From the NCBI RefSeq assembly GCF_011742555.1, contig NZ_JAAQQR010000007.1:1-64000 (forward strand): a stretch of DNA of 64,000 nt. The letters are read 5' to 3'. How positions within the stretch are numbered: the first letter of the stretch is position 1; each line of letters opens with the position of its first letter. This document shows positions 36,948-46,325 of the stretch, in pieces. The DNA is from Luteibacter jiangsuensis. GTDB lineage: Bacteria; Pseudomonadota; Gammaproteobacteria; Xanthomonadales; Rhodanobacteraceae. Both the position numbers and the translations under genes were made by a program. The notes below the pieces were generated by a model that saw only the letters and a list, made by a program, of their open reading frames with translations, was not told where the DNA came from and did not search any database.

Positions 36948-37922
36948 ATGCGCCGCCATCGTTCCATCCTTCGTATCGCCCTCGTCCTGTTCGTGGTGCT
37001 CCTGGCTGCCTGCAACAAGCAGAAGGAAGCGCCCGGCACGCCCGGCGGCGGCTCCCCCGAGGACGCCACCCGGGAATCGCTGGCGTTGCTGCGCGACGGC
37101 AAGTTCGACCTCTTCTGGAAGCACGCCCTGCCGCCCGCGGATTTCGCCGCCTTCAAGGCCGACTGGCCACGCCTCAACGCCGTGCAGACCGCGGTAGAGC
37201 CGGACGACGAGGCGAAGTTCGAGGCAGGCGTGAAACGCCTCACCGAGCCGGACGCGGAAAAAAAGCTCTTCGCGGAACTGCGGCCCACCCTCGTCCGCTT
37301 CGATCGCGACTACAAGGACCAGATGCCGCTCGTCGCGGGCATCGGGCAATCGATGGCACTCACGGCGATCGACCAGGCGAAAGACCTCACGCTGTCGCAG
37401 AAGCGGCAGTTGCGTGAAGCGGTGAACGTGGTCGGCCCCTGGGCCCGGACGGTGCCCTGGGGCGATCAGGCAAAGGCGAAGGAGGCCATCGCCATCGTCG
37501 TGGACACGGCCCGAAAGGCCGGGCTCTCCACGCCGGAAGCCTTGCATGCCATGAATTTCGAGCAGTCCATGGCCACCTGGTCCACGGCATGGCTCGGTTT
37601 CAAGCGCCTGCTCGACGTCTACGGGCTGTCCATCGACAAGAGCTTCGACTCCGTGAGTATCGACACGATCGAGAGCAGCGACGGATCGGCCCACGTGAAG
37701 ATCACCTACACATTGCTGGACAAGCCCATCCAGACCGACGCAACCCTGGTCCTGCTGGACGGGCGCTGGTATGACAGCGATCTGCTCCAGCGCGTGCGCG
37801 ACGAGCATGCCAGGCTGGCACCCCCGGCGCCCGCCTCCAGCGTGCCCGCGCCGTCGGGCACCGCGTCCGCCCCGGGTACGCCGATGCCGGGCGCACCGGT
37901 CGCGGCCGCCAAGGGCCGCTGA
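36948..37922 (+). CDS. Lipoprotein of unknown function
   Basis: From ATG 36948 the 324-residue product has a lipoprotein signal peptide with LAAC (lipidated Cys near residue 22). The mature part is mostly helical, and the C-terminus is a proline/alanine-rich tail. I recognise no domain. It ends 17 bases before plsB and is probably co-transcribed with it, which hints at, but does not prove, an envelope role. Confidence 0.75.
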   Translation: MRRHRSILRIALVLFVVLLAACNKQKEAPGTPGGGSPEDATRESLALLRDGKFDLFWKHALPPADFAAFKADWPRLNAVQTAVEPDDEAKFEAGVKRLTEPDAEKKLFAELRPTLVRFDRDYKDQMPLVAGIGQSMALTAIDQAKDLTLSQKRQLREAVNVVGPWARTVPWGDQAKAKEAIAIVVDTARKAGLSTPEALHAMNFEQSMATWSTAWLGFKRLLDVYGLSIDKSFDSVSIDTIESSDGSAHVKITYTLLDKPIQTDATLVLLDGRWYDSDLLQRVRDEHARLAPPAPASSVPAPSGTASAPGTPMPGAPVAAAKGR

Positions 37923-37927
37923 GGCCT

Positions 37928-37933
37928 TACAAT
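37928..37933 (+). promoter_or_regulatory. Candidate -10 box (TACAAT) of plsB, leaderless arrangement
   Basis: TACAAT (5/6) ends 6 bases before the plsB ATG, so the transcript could begin at the start codon. No Shine-Dalgarno is present and the -35 region is weak. Confidence 0.35.
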
Positions 37934-37939
37934 CCCGGG

Positions 37940-40552
37940 ATGTCCGAAATGCAGATGAGTGCGGATCCGCACGTCCACGTCGCCCGTTCGCCCTGGTGGT
38001 TCAAGCTGCTGGGTCGCATGCTCGAACCCTGGGTGCGCATCAAGCGCGATCCCGCCGAACCCGCTGGCCTTCTCGGCAGCGGCGCGGCCGTCTGCTACGC
38101 CATCGAGCGCGACGGCACCTCCGACGCGCTGATCCTCGAGCGCGCCTGCCGCGAGGCGGGCCTGCCCAGCCCGATGCAGTTGCTCGACCTGCCGGGCCGC
38201 CGCCGGCGCTCGGTGTTCTCGCTGAGCCGCCGCCATGGCTGGCTGTTCGGCCGAACCGACGCGCGGGGTCCGCGCGAGCCCATCGGCCAGCTCATCCGCG
38301 CCATCGAGGACGATCCGTCGCGCGACATCCAGATCGTACCGGTGTCGATCTACGTCGGCCGCGCACCCAATCGCGAAAGCGGCTGGTTCAGCGTGCTGTT
38401 CGCGGAGAACTGGCTGGTCGTGGGCCGCTTCCGGCGCATGCTTGCCCTGCTGCTCAACGGGCGCGACACCGTCGTGCATTTCTCCGCGCCGGTGTCGCTG
38501 CGCAGCGTGCTGGCGGAATCGCGCAACCTCACGCCGGAGCGCCTCACGCGGAAGATCGCACGCGTCCTGCGTACTCACTTCCGCCGCATCCGCGCCGCGG
38601 TGATCGGCCCCGACCTCTCGCATCGCCGCACCGTGGTGGACGCCGTGCTGAACACACAGCCGGTGCGCGACGCCATCGCCGCCACGGCCAGCAAGGAGAA
38701 CATCACCCTTGCGAAGGCGCAGCGGCGCGCACGCGATTTCGCGCTGGAGATCGCCGCGGACTATTCGCATCCGGTCGTGCGTTCCACGTCGTTCCTGTTG
38801 TCGAATTTCTGGAACAAGCTCTACGACGGCATCGCCATGCACCACTTCGACAAGGCCCGCGCGGCGGCGCCGGGGCATGAAGTGGTGTACGTGCCGTGCC
38901 ACCGCAGCCACACGGATTACCTGCTGCTGTCGTACCAATTGCACCACTCCGGCGTGGTGCCCCCGCATATCGCCGCGGGCGTGAACCTCAACCTTCCCGT
39001 GGTGGGCCCGATCCTCCGCCGGGGCGGCGCCTTCTTCCTGCGCCGCAGCTTCAAGGGCAATGCGCTGTATTCCGTCGTGTTCAACGAATACCTCGCGCAG
39101 CTCGTGGATCGTGGCGTGCCGCTGGAATACTTCATCGAGGGTGGCCGGTCGCGCACCGGCCGGCTGCTGGCGCCGCGCGCCGGCATGCTGGCGATGACCG
39201 TGCGCGCCTTCCTGCGCGCACCGCGCCGCCCCGTGCTGTTCCAGCCCGTGTACATCGGCTACGAAAAGCTGATGGAAGGCAAGTCGTATATCGGCGAACT
39301 CTCCGGCAAACCGAAGGAGAAGGAATCCCTGCTCGGGCTCCTTCGCGGGTTGAAGGTGCTACGCCAGCGCTATGGCCACGTCACGCTCAACTTCGGCGAA
39401 CCCATCCTGCTCACCCCCCTGCTCGACGAAGCGGCACCCGATTGGCGCGCGACCACCGCCGATCCCGACGTGAAGCCGGAATGGATGAGCGGCGTGGTGG
39501 ACGATCTGGCCGAACGCATCCAGGTGAACATCAATCGCGCGGCGGACGTGAATCCGATCAACCTGCTCGCGCTTGCACTGCTGGCCACACCCAAGCACGC
39601 CATGGCCGAGAACGACCTTCTCGCCCAGCTCGAACTCAGCAAGGCCCTGCTGCAGGAACTGCCTTATTCCGACCGGGTCACCCTCACCCCGATGAACCCG
39701 CAGGGCATCGTGGCCTACGGCGAGCAGATGGGCTGGATCCGGCGCGTGCGCCACCCCCTTGGCGACGTGCTGGTCGCCGAGGGCGAGCAGGCCGTGCTGC
39801 TCTCCTATTTCCGCAACAACGTGCTGCACCTGAACGCCGCGGCGGCCTGGGTGGCCGCCTGCTTCCTCAACAACCGGCGCATGTCCCGGTCGTCGGTGCT
39901 GCGTCTGGGCCGCATCATCTATCCGTTCATCCAGGGCGAACTGTTCCTGCCGTGGGACGAAGACGGTTTCGCCGCGCAGGTGCAGGAAACCATCGAGTTC
40001 TTCGTCCGCCGCGGCATCCTCGAAGCCAGCGGCGAGGGCCGGGTGCTCGAACGCGGCCCCGGCCAGGACGACGGCGCCTACCAGCTGCGGGTGATCGCGC
40101 GCAGCATGCTGCAAGCCTTCGAGCGTTACTACATCGCCATCGCGGCGCTGGTGAAGAACGGTCCGCACACGATGAGCGCCGGGGAACTGGAAACGGCATG
40201 CACGCTCACGGCGCAGCGCTTGAGCCTGCTCAACGAACTGTCGGCACCGGAGTTCTTCGACAAGGCGCTTTTCCGCGGCTTCATCCAGAAGCTGCGCGAA
40301 GCGAAAGTCGTGTGGACCGACCCGGAGGGCAAGCTGGATTTCAGCGAGACACTGGAAGACATGGTTCGGGACGCGCGCGTGATCCTCGCTCGCGAAGTGC
40401 GCCATTCGATCCTCAAGATCACGCCCGGCGGTGACAACGACCGCGACCTCGATGCAAGGCCGCCGGTCGATCCGGACGACGGTTCGGCCGGGGAATCGCT
40501 GCACGACCGGCACGTGGCGAACGAACGCGAAAGGCACGACAGGCACCACTGA
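37940..40552 (+). CDS. plsB: Glycerol-3-phosphate 1-O-acyltransferase
   Basis: PlsB acylates glycerol-3-phosphate at the membrane, the first committed step of phospholipid synthesis, using acyl-ACP or acyl-CoA. The 870-residue protein (usual length about 800-880) has the catalytic HRSHTD motif with H321 and D326, and the YFIEGGRSRTGR motif at about 397-408. The flanking regions are the long N- and C-terminal domains of the PlsB family. GpsA, encoded at 19612, makes its substrate. Confidence 0.95.
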   Translation: MSEMQMSADPHVHVARSPWWFKLLGRMLEPWVRIKRDPAEPAGLLGSGAAVCYAIERDGTSDALILERACREAGLPSPMQLLDLPGRRRRSVFSLSRRHGWLFGRTDARGPREPIGQLIRAIEDDPSRDIQIVPVSIYVGRAPNRESGWFSVLFAENWLVVGRFRRMLALLLNGRDTVVHFSAPVSLRSVLAESRNLTPERLTRKIARVLRTHFRRIRAAVIGPDLSHRRTVVDAVLNTQPVRDAIAATASKENITLAKAQRRARDFALEIAADYSHPVVRSTSFLLSNFWNKLYDGIAMHHFDKARAAAPGHEVVYVPCHRSHTDYLLLSYQLHHSGVVPPHIAAGVNLNLPVVGPILRRGGAFFLRRSFKGNALYSVVFNEYLAQLVDRGVPLEYFIEGGRSRTGRLLAPRAGMLAMTVRAFLRAPRRPVLFQPVYIGYEKLMEGKSYIGELSGKPKEKESLLGLLRGLKVLRQRYGHVTLNFGEPILLTPLLDEAAPDWRATTADPDVKPEWMSGVVDDLAERIQVNINRAADVNPINLLALALLATPKHAMAENDLLAQLELSKALLQELPYSDRVTLTPMNPQGIVAYGEQMGWIRRVRHPLGDVLVAEGEQAVLLSYFRNNVLHLNAAAAWVAACFLNNRRMSRSSVLRLGRIIYPFIQGELFLPWDEDGFAAQVQETIEFFVRRGILEASGEGRVLERGPGQDDGAYQLRVIARSMLQAFERYYIAIAALVKNGPHTMSAGELETACTLTAQRLSLLNELSAPEFFDKALFRGFIQKLREAKVVWTDPEGKLDFSETLEDMVRDARVILAREVRHSILKITPGGDNDRDLDARPPVDPDDGSAGESLHDRHVANERERHDRHH

Positions 40553-40597
40553 TCCCCTGCAGACGCCTCCCACCCGGCACCCTGGACCCAACGCGAG

Positions 40598-40603
40598 TAC
40601 CAT
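40598..40603 (+). promoter_or_regulatory. Candidate -10 box (TACCAT) of ubiE, leaderless arrangement
   Basis: TACCAT ends 6 bases before the ubiE ATG at 40610; no Shine-Dalgarno is seen. It matches -10 at only 4/6, so this is the weakest of the three similar cases. Confidence 0.3.
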
Positions 40604-40609
40604 CCCCGC

Positions 40610-41359
40610 ATGGACAACGAGAAAATTACGCATTTCGGCTTCCGCGACGTTCCGGTGGCCGACAAGCAGAAGCTGGTCGGCCAGGTCTTCACGTCGGTGG
40701 CTCGCAACTACGACCTGATGAACGACCTTATGTCGTTCGGCATCCACCGGTTGTGGAAGCGTCATTTCGTGGCCGTCAGCGGCGTCCGCCGTGGCGATCG
40801 CGTGCTCGACCTGGCCGGCGGCACCGGCGACATCGCCGCCTTGCTGAAGCCGGTGGTGGGTGATGAGGGCGAAGTGGTGGTCGGCGACATCAACGCGGCC
40901 ATGCTGGGCGTCGGGCGCGACCGCCTCACGGATCGCGGCCTCGTTTCCGGCCTGCGCTGGGCGCAGATGAACGCGGAAGCCCTGCCCTTTCCGGACAACA
41001 GCTTCGACGCCGTCACCATCGCGTTCGGTCTGCGCAACGTCACGGACAAGGACAAGGCGCTGGCGGACATGCACCGCATACTGAAGCCCGGCGGCCGTGC
41101 GCTCGTACTGGAATTCTCGAAGGTGCAAAGCCCGGTGCTGTCCAAGCTGTACGACGTGCACTCGTTCAAGATCCTGCCTCGCCTCGGCCGCCTGTTCGCC
41201 AACGATGCCGACAGCTACCAGTATCTCGCCGAGTCGATCCGCAAGCATCCGGACCAGGAGACACTGAAGGGGATGATGCTCGGCGCGGGTTTCGGGCACG
41301 TGGAAGTGCGCAACCTGAGCAACGGCATCGTGGCCATCCACCGCGCGTACAAGCTTTAG
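40610..41359 (+). CDS. ubiE: Demethylmenaquinone/2-polyprenylbenzoquinol methyltransferase
   Basis: UbiE methylates the quinone ring in ubiquinone (and menaquinone) synthesis. The 249-residue product starts with a typical N-terminus ([35 protein letters not shown]), then the AdoMet motif [27 protein letters not shown] and the ending [11 protein letters not shown]. These are UbiE signatures. Confidence 0.96.
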   Translation: MDNEKITHFGFRDVPVADKQKLVGQVFTSVARNYDLMNDLMSFGIHRLWKRHFVAVSGVRRGDRVLDLAGGTGDIAALLKPVVGDEGEVVVGDINAAMLGVGRDRLTDRGLVSGLRWAQMNAEALPFPDNSFDAVTIAFGLRNVTDKDKALADMHRILKPGGRALVLEFSKVQSPVLSKLYDVHSFKILPRLGRLFANDADSYQYLAESIRKHPDQETLKGMMLGAGFGHVEVRNLSNGIVAIHRAYKL

Positions 41360-41423
41360 GGCCGGGCTACGCCGGCGAGGGAGTGGCATACTGGGGTCTC
41401 CCTCAAACGGATGACCTCAAGCG

Positions 41424-43274
41424 ATGCGTCTGCTTCCCGTCCTGGCCCTCACGATGGCCTTCCCCGTCGTGGCCTTTGCCGCCGACCCGCATTCCTACGC
41501 CCAGCCGGATGCCGTGCGTGTCACCCATCTGGACCTCGATCTCAAGCTTGACTTCGGCAAGCGCGAGCTGGCCGGCAACGCGACGCTGAAGCTCGACTGG
41601 AAGGACGCGAAGGCGAAGGACCTCGTACTCGACACGCGCGACCTGAAGATCGCCGGCGTCGAGGCGGTGGATGCCTCGGGCAAGGGCACGCCGCTCAAGT
41701 TCGCGCTGGCGCCGCGCGACAAGGAACTGGGCTCCAAGCTGACCATCGCCGCGCCGACGCATCCCGCGGCGGTACGGATCACCTATGCCACCGTTCCTGA
41801 GGCATCCGGCCTGCAATGGCTCACGCCGGAGCAGACGGCCGACAAGAAACAGCCCTTCATGTTCTCGCAGTCGGAATCCATCCACGCGCGCTCCTGGGTG
41901 CCGCTGCAGGATTCCCCCGCCATCCGCTTTACCTACGATGCGCACGTCACCGCGCCGAAAGACGTGCGCGTGGTCATGAGCGCCATCAACGACGCGAAGC
42001 ATCCGCTGGATGGCAATTTCTCCTTCGACCAGCCGCACCCCATTCCGTCCTACCTCCTCGCCATCGCGGCGGGCGACCTCGCGGTGAAGGAAACCGGCCC
42101 GCGCAGCGCGGTGTATGCCGAACCCAGCATTGTCGGGAAGGCCGCGCACGAGTTCGAAGATACGGAAAAGCTGATCGCCACCACCGAAAAGCTCTACGGT
42201 CCTTACGCCTGGGGCCGCTACGACATCCTCGTGCTGCCGCCGTCGTTTCCCTTCGGCGGCATGGAAAACCCGAACATGACCTTCGCCACGCCGACGGTGC
42301 TGGTCGGCGACAAGAGCCTGGTCTCCCTGGTGTCGCACGAGCTGGCGCATTCGTGGTCGGGCAACCTGGTGACGAGTGCCGCATGGCGCGACATCTGGTT
42401 GAACGAGGGCTTCACCACCTACGTGCAGGGCCGCATCACCGAGGCCGTGTACGGCAAGGCGCTTGCCGACGAGGAAGCCCTGCTTTCGGCGCGCGCCCTG
42501 CAGAAGAGCATCGGCCACATGCCCGCGAACGTGCAGAAGCTCACGCCCGACCCGCGGGGCATCGGTGCGGACGACGCGCTTTCCAGCGTCGCCTACGACA
42601 AGGGGTCATGGTTCCTGCGCACGCTGGAGCAGCGCTTCGGGCGTGAGACCTTCGACGCCTACCTGAAGGGCTATTTCGCGCACTTCGCCTTCCAGAGCAT
42701 CGATACCGACACGATGTTCGCGTACCTGAAGGCCAATCTGCTCGACAAGTATCCGGGCAAGATGAGCGAAGCCGAAGCCCGCGCCTGGATCTGGCAGCCC
42801 GGCATTCCGAAGGATGCCCCGCTGCCGTCGTCACCGCGCTTCGATGCCATCGACCGCGAACGCACCGACTTCCTGTCCGGCAAGCTCGCCGCCGACAAAC
42901 TCGACGCGAAGGGCTGGAACACGCAGGAATGGATGTATTTCCTCGACCGCCTGCCCGACGTGACCCCGCTGGCGAAGATCAAGGAAATCGACGCCGCATG
43001 GCACCTCACCGGCACGCCCAACGCCGAGATCGGCATGCGCTGGTACGCGCACGCCATTGCCGCCGGCGACAAGGACGTGTGGACGGCCGCTGCCGAACAC
43101 ATGACGCGCATCGGGCGCCTGTACCTCACCACGCCCGTCTACCGCGCCTTCGCCCGCACGCCGGAAGGCCTTGCCTTCGCCAAGCAAACCTATGCAAAGG
43201 CGAAAAGCGGCTACCACCCGATGACCCAGCAGGCCGTGGAGCGCATCCTCGCCGGCAAGGATCGGCAGCACTAA
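41424..43274 (+). CDS. Secreted M1-family aminopeptidase
   Basis: The 616-residue protein has a signal peptide (cleaved near residue 20, VAFAA), the substrate-recognition motif FGGMENPNMTF, the zinc motif HELAHSW (H305, E306, H309) and the second zinc glutamate in WLNEGFTTYVQ, followed by a C-terminal armadillo-like domain. This is closest in layout to cold-active and leukotriene-A4-hydrolase-like aminopeptidases. It probably trims peptides in the periplasm or outside the cell. Confidence 0.93.
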   Translation: MRLLPVLALTMAFPVVAFAADPHSYAQPDAVRVTHLDLDLKLDFGKRELAGNATLKLDWKDAKAKDLVLDTRDLKIAGVEAVDASGKGTPLKFALAPRDKELGSKLTIAAPTHPAAVRITYATVPEASGLQWLTPEQTADKKQPFMFSQSESIHARSWVPLQDSPAIRFTYDAHVTAPKDVRVVMSAINDAKHPLDGNFSFDQPHPIPSYLLAIAAGDLAVKETGPRSAVYAEPSIVGKAAHEFEDTEKLIATTEKLYGPYAWGRYDILVLPPSFPFGGMENPNMTFATPTVLVGDKSLVSLVSHELAHSWSGNLVTSAAWRDIWLNEGFTTYVQGRITEAVYGKALADEEALLSARALQKSIGHMPANVQKLTPDPRGIGADDALSSVAYDKGSWFLRTLEQRFGRETFDAYLKGYFAHFAFQSIDTDTMFAYLKANLLDKYPGKMSEAEARAWIWQPGIPKDAPLPSSPRFDAIDRERTDFLSGKLAADKLDAKGWNTQEWMYFLDRLPDVTPLAKIKEIDAAWHLTGTPNAEIGMRWYAHAIAAGDKDVWTAAAEHMTRIGRLYLTTPVYRAFARTPEGLAFAKQTYAKAKSGYHPMTQQAVERILAGKDRQH

Positions 43275-43322
43275 CGCAAGATTTCGCGCCGCCCGCGAGG
43301 GCTCGCACTTGCATCCTCCAGC

Positions 43323-43350
43323 GACGCCCCGCATCTTGCGGGGCGTCCTT
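43323..43350 (+). terminator. Strong hairpin after the aminopeptidase gene
   Basis: GACGCCCCGC / GCGGGGCGTC with a five-base loop, followed by CTTACG. The stem is very strong but the T-run is short, so termination may be partial and the hydrolase gene 19 bases downstream could be read through. Confidence 0.6.
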
Positions 43351-43368
43351 ACGTTCCGGGTTCCCTTC

Positions 43369-44367
43369 ATGGCCAAGATCCCCTCCCTCGCCACCGCCGA
43401 CAACCGACCGCTCTGGCAACGGCTGCTGCTACGCCGGCTGAAGTTCCTGGTCGTCGTGGCCGTGGTGCTCGGTCTGGGCGCAGGCATGGTCTATGTTTTC
43501 GCACCGGGCCTGCTGCTGAAGGCGGATGCGGCACGACAGGCGATGTCCGCACACCTGGAAAAAAAGAGTGTCGTCGCAGGCGACACCACCTGGTCGTACT
43601 ACGAGGGCGGCGAAGGCCCCACCATCGTGTTGCTGCACGGATTCGCGGTGAACAAGGAAGTCTGGCTCGAGATGGCCAAGGGACTCACCGATCATTTCCA
43701 TGTCGTGATTCCCGACCTGCCCGGCTGGGGCGATTCGTCGCGCATCGACGGTGGCGATTACGGCATCGATGCACAAGCCGACCGCCTCGAACCATTCGCC
43801 GCGGCGATCGGGGCGCAGCGCTTCCTGCTCGTGGGGCATTCCATGGGAGGCGCCATCGCCGGCGTCTACGCGCAGAAGCATCCGGAACGTGTCGCCAGTC
43901 TGGTGCTGATGAGCTCCCTCGGCCTCACGTTCAAGGAAAACGACTTCGCCCGCGAGGTGAAGGCCGGAGGCGATCCGTTCCTCTACCACGATCGCGCCGG
44001 ACTGGAAGCCCTGCTCGCGCGCCTTTTCATCAAACCGCCGCAACTCCCGGGCCGTGTCGAGGACGCGCTGATCGCGCGCAACGAGAAGGACCACGCGTTC
44101 ATCGAGCGCACGTTCAACGAACTGAAGCAACCGGCGCAGGCCTTCTCGCTCGATCCCGTGATCGGCAAGCTTCCCATGCCGGTGCTCGGGGTGTGGTGCC
44201 ATGACGACAAGATCATCGATGTGTCCGCGCTCGACACGCTACGCGCGGGGCTGACGAGTTCACCGTCGATCGGCGCAACCGTCATGAACGGCTGCAATCA
44301 CATGCCGATGCTGGAAAAGCCGGTGGAGACCGCGCGCATTCTCACGGGATTTGCACTGGCGCATTGA
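43369..44367 (+). CDS. Membrane-anchored alpha/beta-fold hydrolase
   Basis: From ATG 43369 the product has 332 residues, with one N-terminal membrane segment (about 24-46) and an alpha/beta-hydrolase domain: VLLHGFAVNKEVW (oxyanion region), the nucleophile elbow GHSMGG with Ser158, and a C-terminal catalytic His in NHMPMLEKP. The acid residue is probably in WCHDDKI. It resembles lipases and esterases of the LipR type. Substrate unknown. The start was set by conservation and the anchor. Confidence 0.88.
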   Translation: MAKIPSLATADNRPLWQRLLLRRLKFLVVVAVVLGLGAGMVYVFAPGLLLKADAARQAMSAHLEKKSVVAGDTTWSYYEGGEGPTIVLLHGFAVNKEVWLEMAKGLTDHFHVVIPDLPGWGDSSRIDGGDYGIDAQADRLEPFAAAIGAQRFLLVGHSMGGAIAGVYAQKHPERVASLVLMSSLGLTFKENDFAREVKAGGDPFLYHDRAGLEALLARLFIKPPQLPGRVEDALIARNEKDHAFIERTFNELKQPAQAFSLDPVIGKLPMPVLGVWCHDDKIIDVSALDTLRAGLTSSPSIGATVMNGCNHMPMLEKPVETARILTGFALAH

Positions 44368-44393
44368 CTCAGTGCCAGGAATGCGGCGCGATT

Positions 44394-44475
44394 GTGGGAG
44401 CCGGCTTCGCCGGCGATCCCGCGGCAGCGGGCACGCTCACGCAAGCTCCCATCGCCGCTGAAGCGGCTCCCACAG
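44394..44475. repeat. Composite REP element (BIME-like), GTGGG family
   Basis: An 82-base unit with GTGGGAGCCGGC...GCCGGCGA at the left and TCGCCGCTGAAGCGGCTCCCAC at the right, the ends forming inverted stems, with GTGGG heads pointing outward. The same unit, in inverse orientation, is at 55804-55880. It lies between a hydrolase gene and a convergent metalloprotease gene. Confidence 0.85.
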
Positions 44476-44500
44476 GAACGTAACGGGTTTGCCGGAAGCC

Positions 44501-45268
44501 TCAATCGGCCACGTCGGCGATCAGGCGATCCAGCTGCCGCTTCAGGGCGCTGCCGTTCGCGCGCAACCAGGCGCGCTGCTCCTTGTGGTCGGGGAATACG
44601 CTTTCCACCCAATGCCAGAAACGCGGCGAGTGGTTGCGCACCTTCAGGTGACAGAGCTCGTGCACCAGCACGTAGCGCAGTGCCGCGGGCGGCGCGAGGG
44701 CCAGGGCCAGGTCGAGATTGATCCTGTCACGCGTATCCAGGCTGCCCCACAGGCTCTTCAAAGGCCGGATGCGCAAGGCGGTGGGCGCCGCGTTGATCTG
44801 CGGTATGTAACCCGGCAGCCAGCGGGAGACGTCGCGGCGGATCTGCGCTTCGAAATGCGTGGCAAGCAGCCCGCGTGCCACCAGCAGCGCCCGGGTGTGC
44901 GGACGGGGAATGCTGAGTACCAGGCTTCCCGGCTCGTGGTCCACGCGTGGATACGTGCCTTCCGCCCAGTCCAGAACGACCTCCTCGCCCCGGAATGGGA
45001 ACGTGGTGGGCACGCCGACGCGCAATGGCGGCAGTGGCACGGCGTCGAGATGGAACTCGCCCAGCTTCTGTTCCAGCCAGTCGGCATGGTGGCGCAGGAA
45101 GGCTGTCATCTGCGCCACATGGGTGCCGTTCGGGTACGTGAGACGCGCCCCCTTGGGGGTGACCGTGAGGCGCAGGCGGCGGGCACGCGGGTGCGCCGCC
45201 TTCAGCACCTTGATGGTGCCACCGGTGGGGGTTGCAAGTTCCAGCCAGTCGCCGTCTTCCGATGCCAT
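44501..45268 (-). CDS. YgjP-like M48-type metallopeptidase
   Basis: From ATG 45268 the 255-residue product contains the zinc-binding motif VHELCHLKVRNHSPRFW in the C-terminal part. The arrangement and the upstream RPLKSLWGSLDTRDRINLDLAL block match the YgjP family of cytoplasmic metalloproteins. The in-frame extension to 45367 overlaps rdgC and was not used. Physiological role unknown. It is the downstream gene after rdgC on the minus strand. Confidence 0.9.
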   Translation of the reverse strand: MASEDGDWLELATPTGGTIKVLKAAHPRARRLRLTVTPKGARLTYPNGTHVAQMTAFLRHHADWLEQKLGEFHLDAVPLPPLRVGVPTTFPFRGEEVVLDWAEGTYPRVDHEPGSLVLSIPRPHTRALLVARGLLATHFEAQIRRDVSRWLPGYIPQINAAPTALRIRPLKSLWGSLDTRDRINLDLALALAPPAALRYVLVHELCHLKVRNHSPRFWHWVESVFPDHKEQRAWLRANGSALKRQLDRLIADVAD

Positions 45269-45339
45269 GCCGCGAGTCTCGTACCGATCCCGACGAACAT
45301 CCCACCAACCCGTATCACCGCCTGCGACCCCCGAATCCG

Positions 45340-46248
45340 TCATTCCGGACGGGGGAGCTTGAACCACTCTTCCAGCTTGCCCAGCAGGCGCTCGTATTCC
45401 AGCGCCATGAGGGCGAAGTTGGCGTCCATCTCGGCGGCGGCGGATTCCGGGCTGTCGGCCTGTTCGTCCAGCACCACGTCGGTGAACTTGATTTTACGCA
45501 GGATCAGGTCTTCGCCAAGTACGAAGGAAATGCGGTCGTCGAACAACAAACCCAACTGGAACACCTGTTTGCCGGTGCGCAGGTGCTCCCGAATCTCATC
45601 GGTGTCGAGATCCTGCCGGCGGCAGCGCGCGATGGCGCCGGAAGCGGTGGCAGGGTCGCGTAACTCGCATTCGTCGCCCAGCGACAGGCCCGCCGGGAGC
45701 TCCCCCGAGGCCACCCAGTGGGTCATGAGGATACGGGGCGATTCCTCCGGCGCCAGCGGCACGGCGGGGAAACTGCCCAGGGCCTCGCGGATCTGGCTCA
45801 GGGTGTTTTCGGCCGACTTGCGGCTGGAGGTATCCAGCACCAGCCATCCGTTCTTCCGATCGGCGTAGGCCCGCATCCTCGAACTGCGCACGAACGCCCG
45901 GGGCAGCAGCTCGTTCATCACGTCGTCCTTGATCTTCTTGCGCTCCCGGCCGCTTACCTTTCGGCCTTCTTCCTCGGCGATCTTCTGCACGCGATTGGCC
46001 AGTTCGTCGTTCACGACCGACGACGGCAGCAGCTTATCCTCGCTGCCCACCGTGACCATCGTGTTTCGGCCCACGACGTGGGCCAGGCCTTCCTCGTTGC
46101 GGCCCAGTGGCGAGACGAAACCGCGCGTGGACATTTCCATGGGCCCCACCGGGCGCAGGCGATGCTCGGGAAGCACCTCGTCGAGGCGCTCGAGGTCGGC
46201 GGCCACCGGTTCGGAAAAGCGGAACAGCGTCAGGTTGCGAAAGAACAT
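45340..46248 (-). CDS. rdgC: Recombination-associated protein RdgC
   Basis: The 302-residue protein starts MFFRNLTLFRFSEP and contains LGRNEEGLAHVVGRNTMVTVGSEDKLLPSSVVNDEL, as in E. coli RdgC. RdgC is a ring-shaped DNA-binding dimer that restrains RecA-dependent recombination. Start set at ATG 46248 from family alignment by eye; the longer upstream frame is not conserved. Confidence 0.94.
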   Translation of the reverse strand: MFFRNLTLFRFSEPVAADLERLDEVLPEHRLRPVGPMEMSTRGFVSPLGRNEEGLAHVVGRNTMVTVGSEDKLLPSSVVNDELANRVQKIAEEEGRKVSGRERKKIKDDVMNELLPRAFVRSSRMRAYADRKNGWLVLDTSSRKSAENTLSQIREALGSFPAVPLAPEESPRILMTHWVASGELPAGLSLGDECELRDPATASGAIARCRRQDLDTDEIREHLRTGKQVFQLGLLFDDRISFVLGEDLILRKIKFTDVVLDEQADSPESAAAEMDANFALMALEYERLLGKLEEWFKLPRPE

Positions 46249-46325
46249 GTATCGACGAATCTCATGCAAAGGAATGGCACCGGCGGTCGCGGAGCGGCCG
46301 CCGGCGTGACGATCGGTGAATCCGC

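Noticed and set aside
36696..37808. Minus-strand frame whose C-terminus looks protein-like and lies in an AT-rich patch
   Set aside because: Most of it is antisense to the lipoprotein gene, and it crosses a terminator; the C-terminal part alone has no start or ribosome-binding site.
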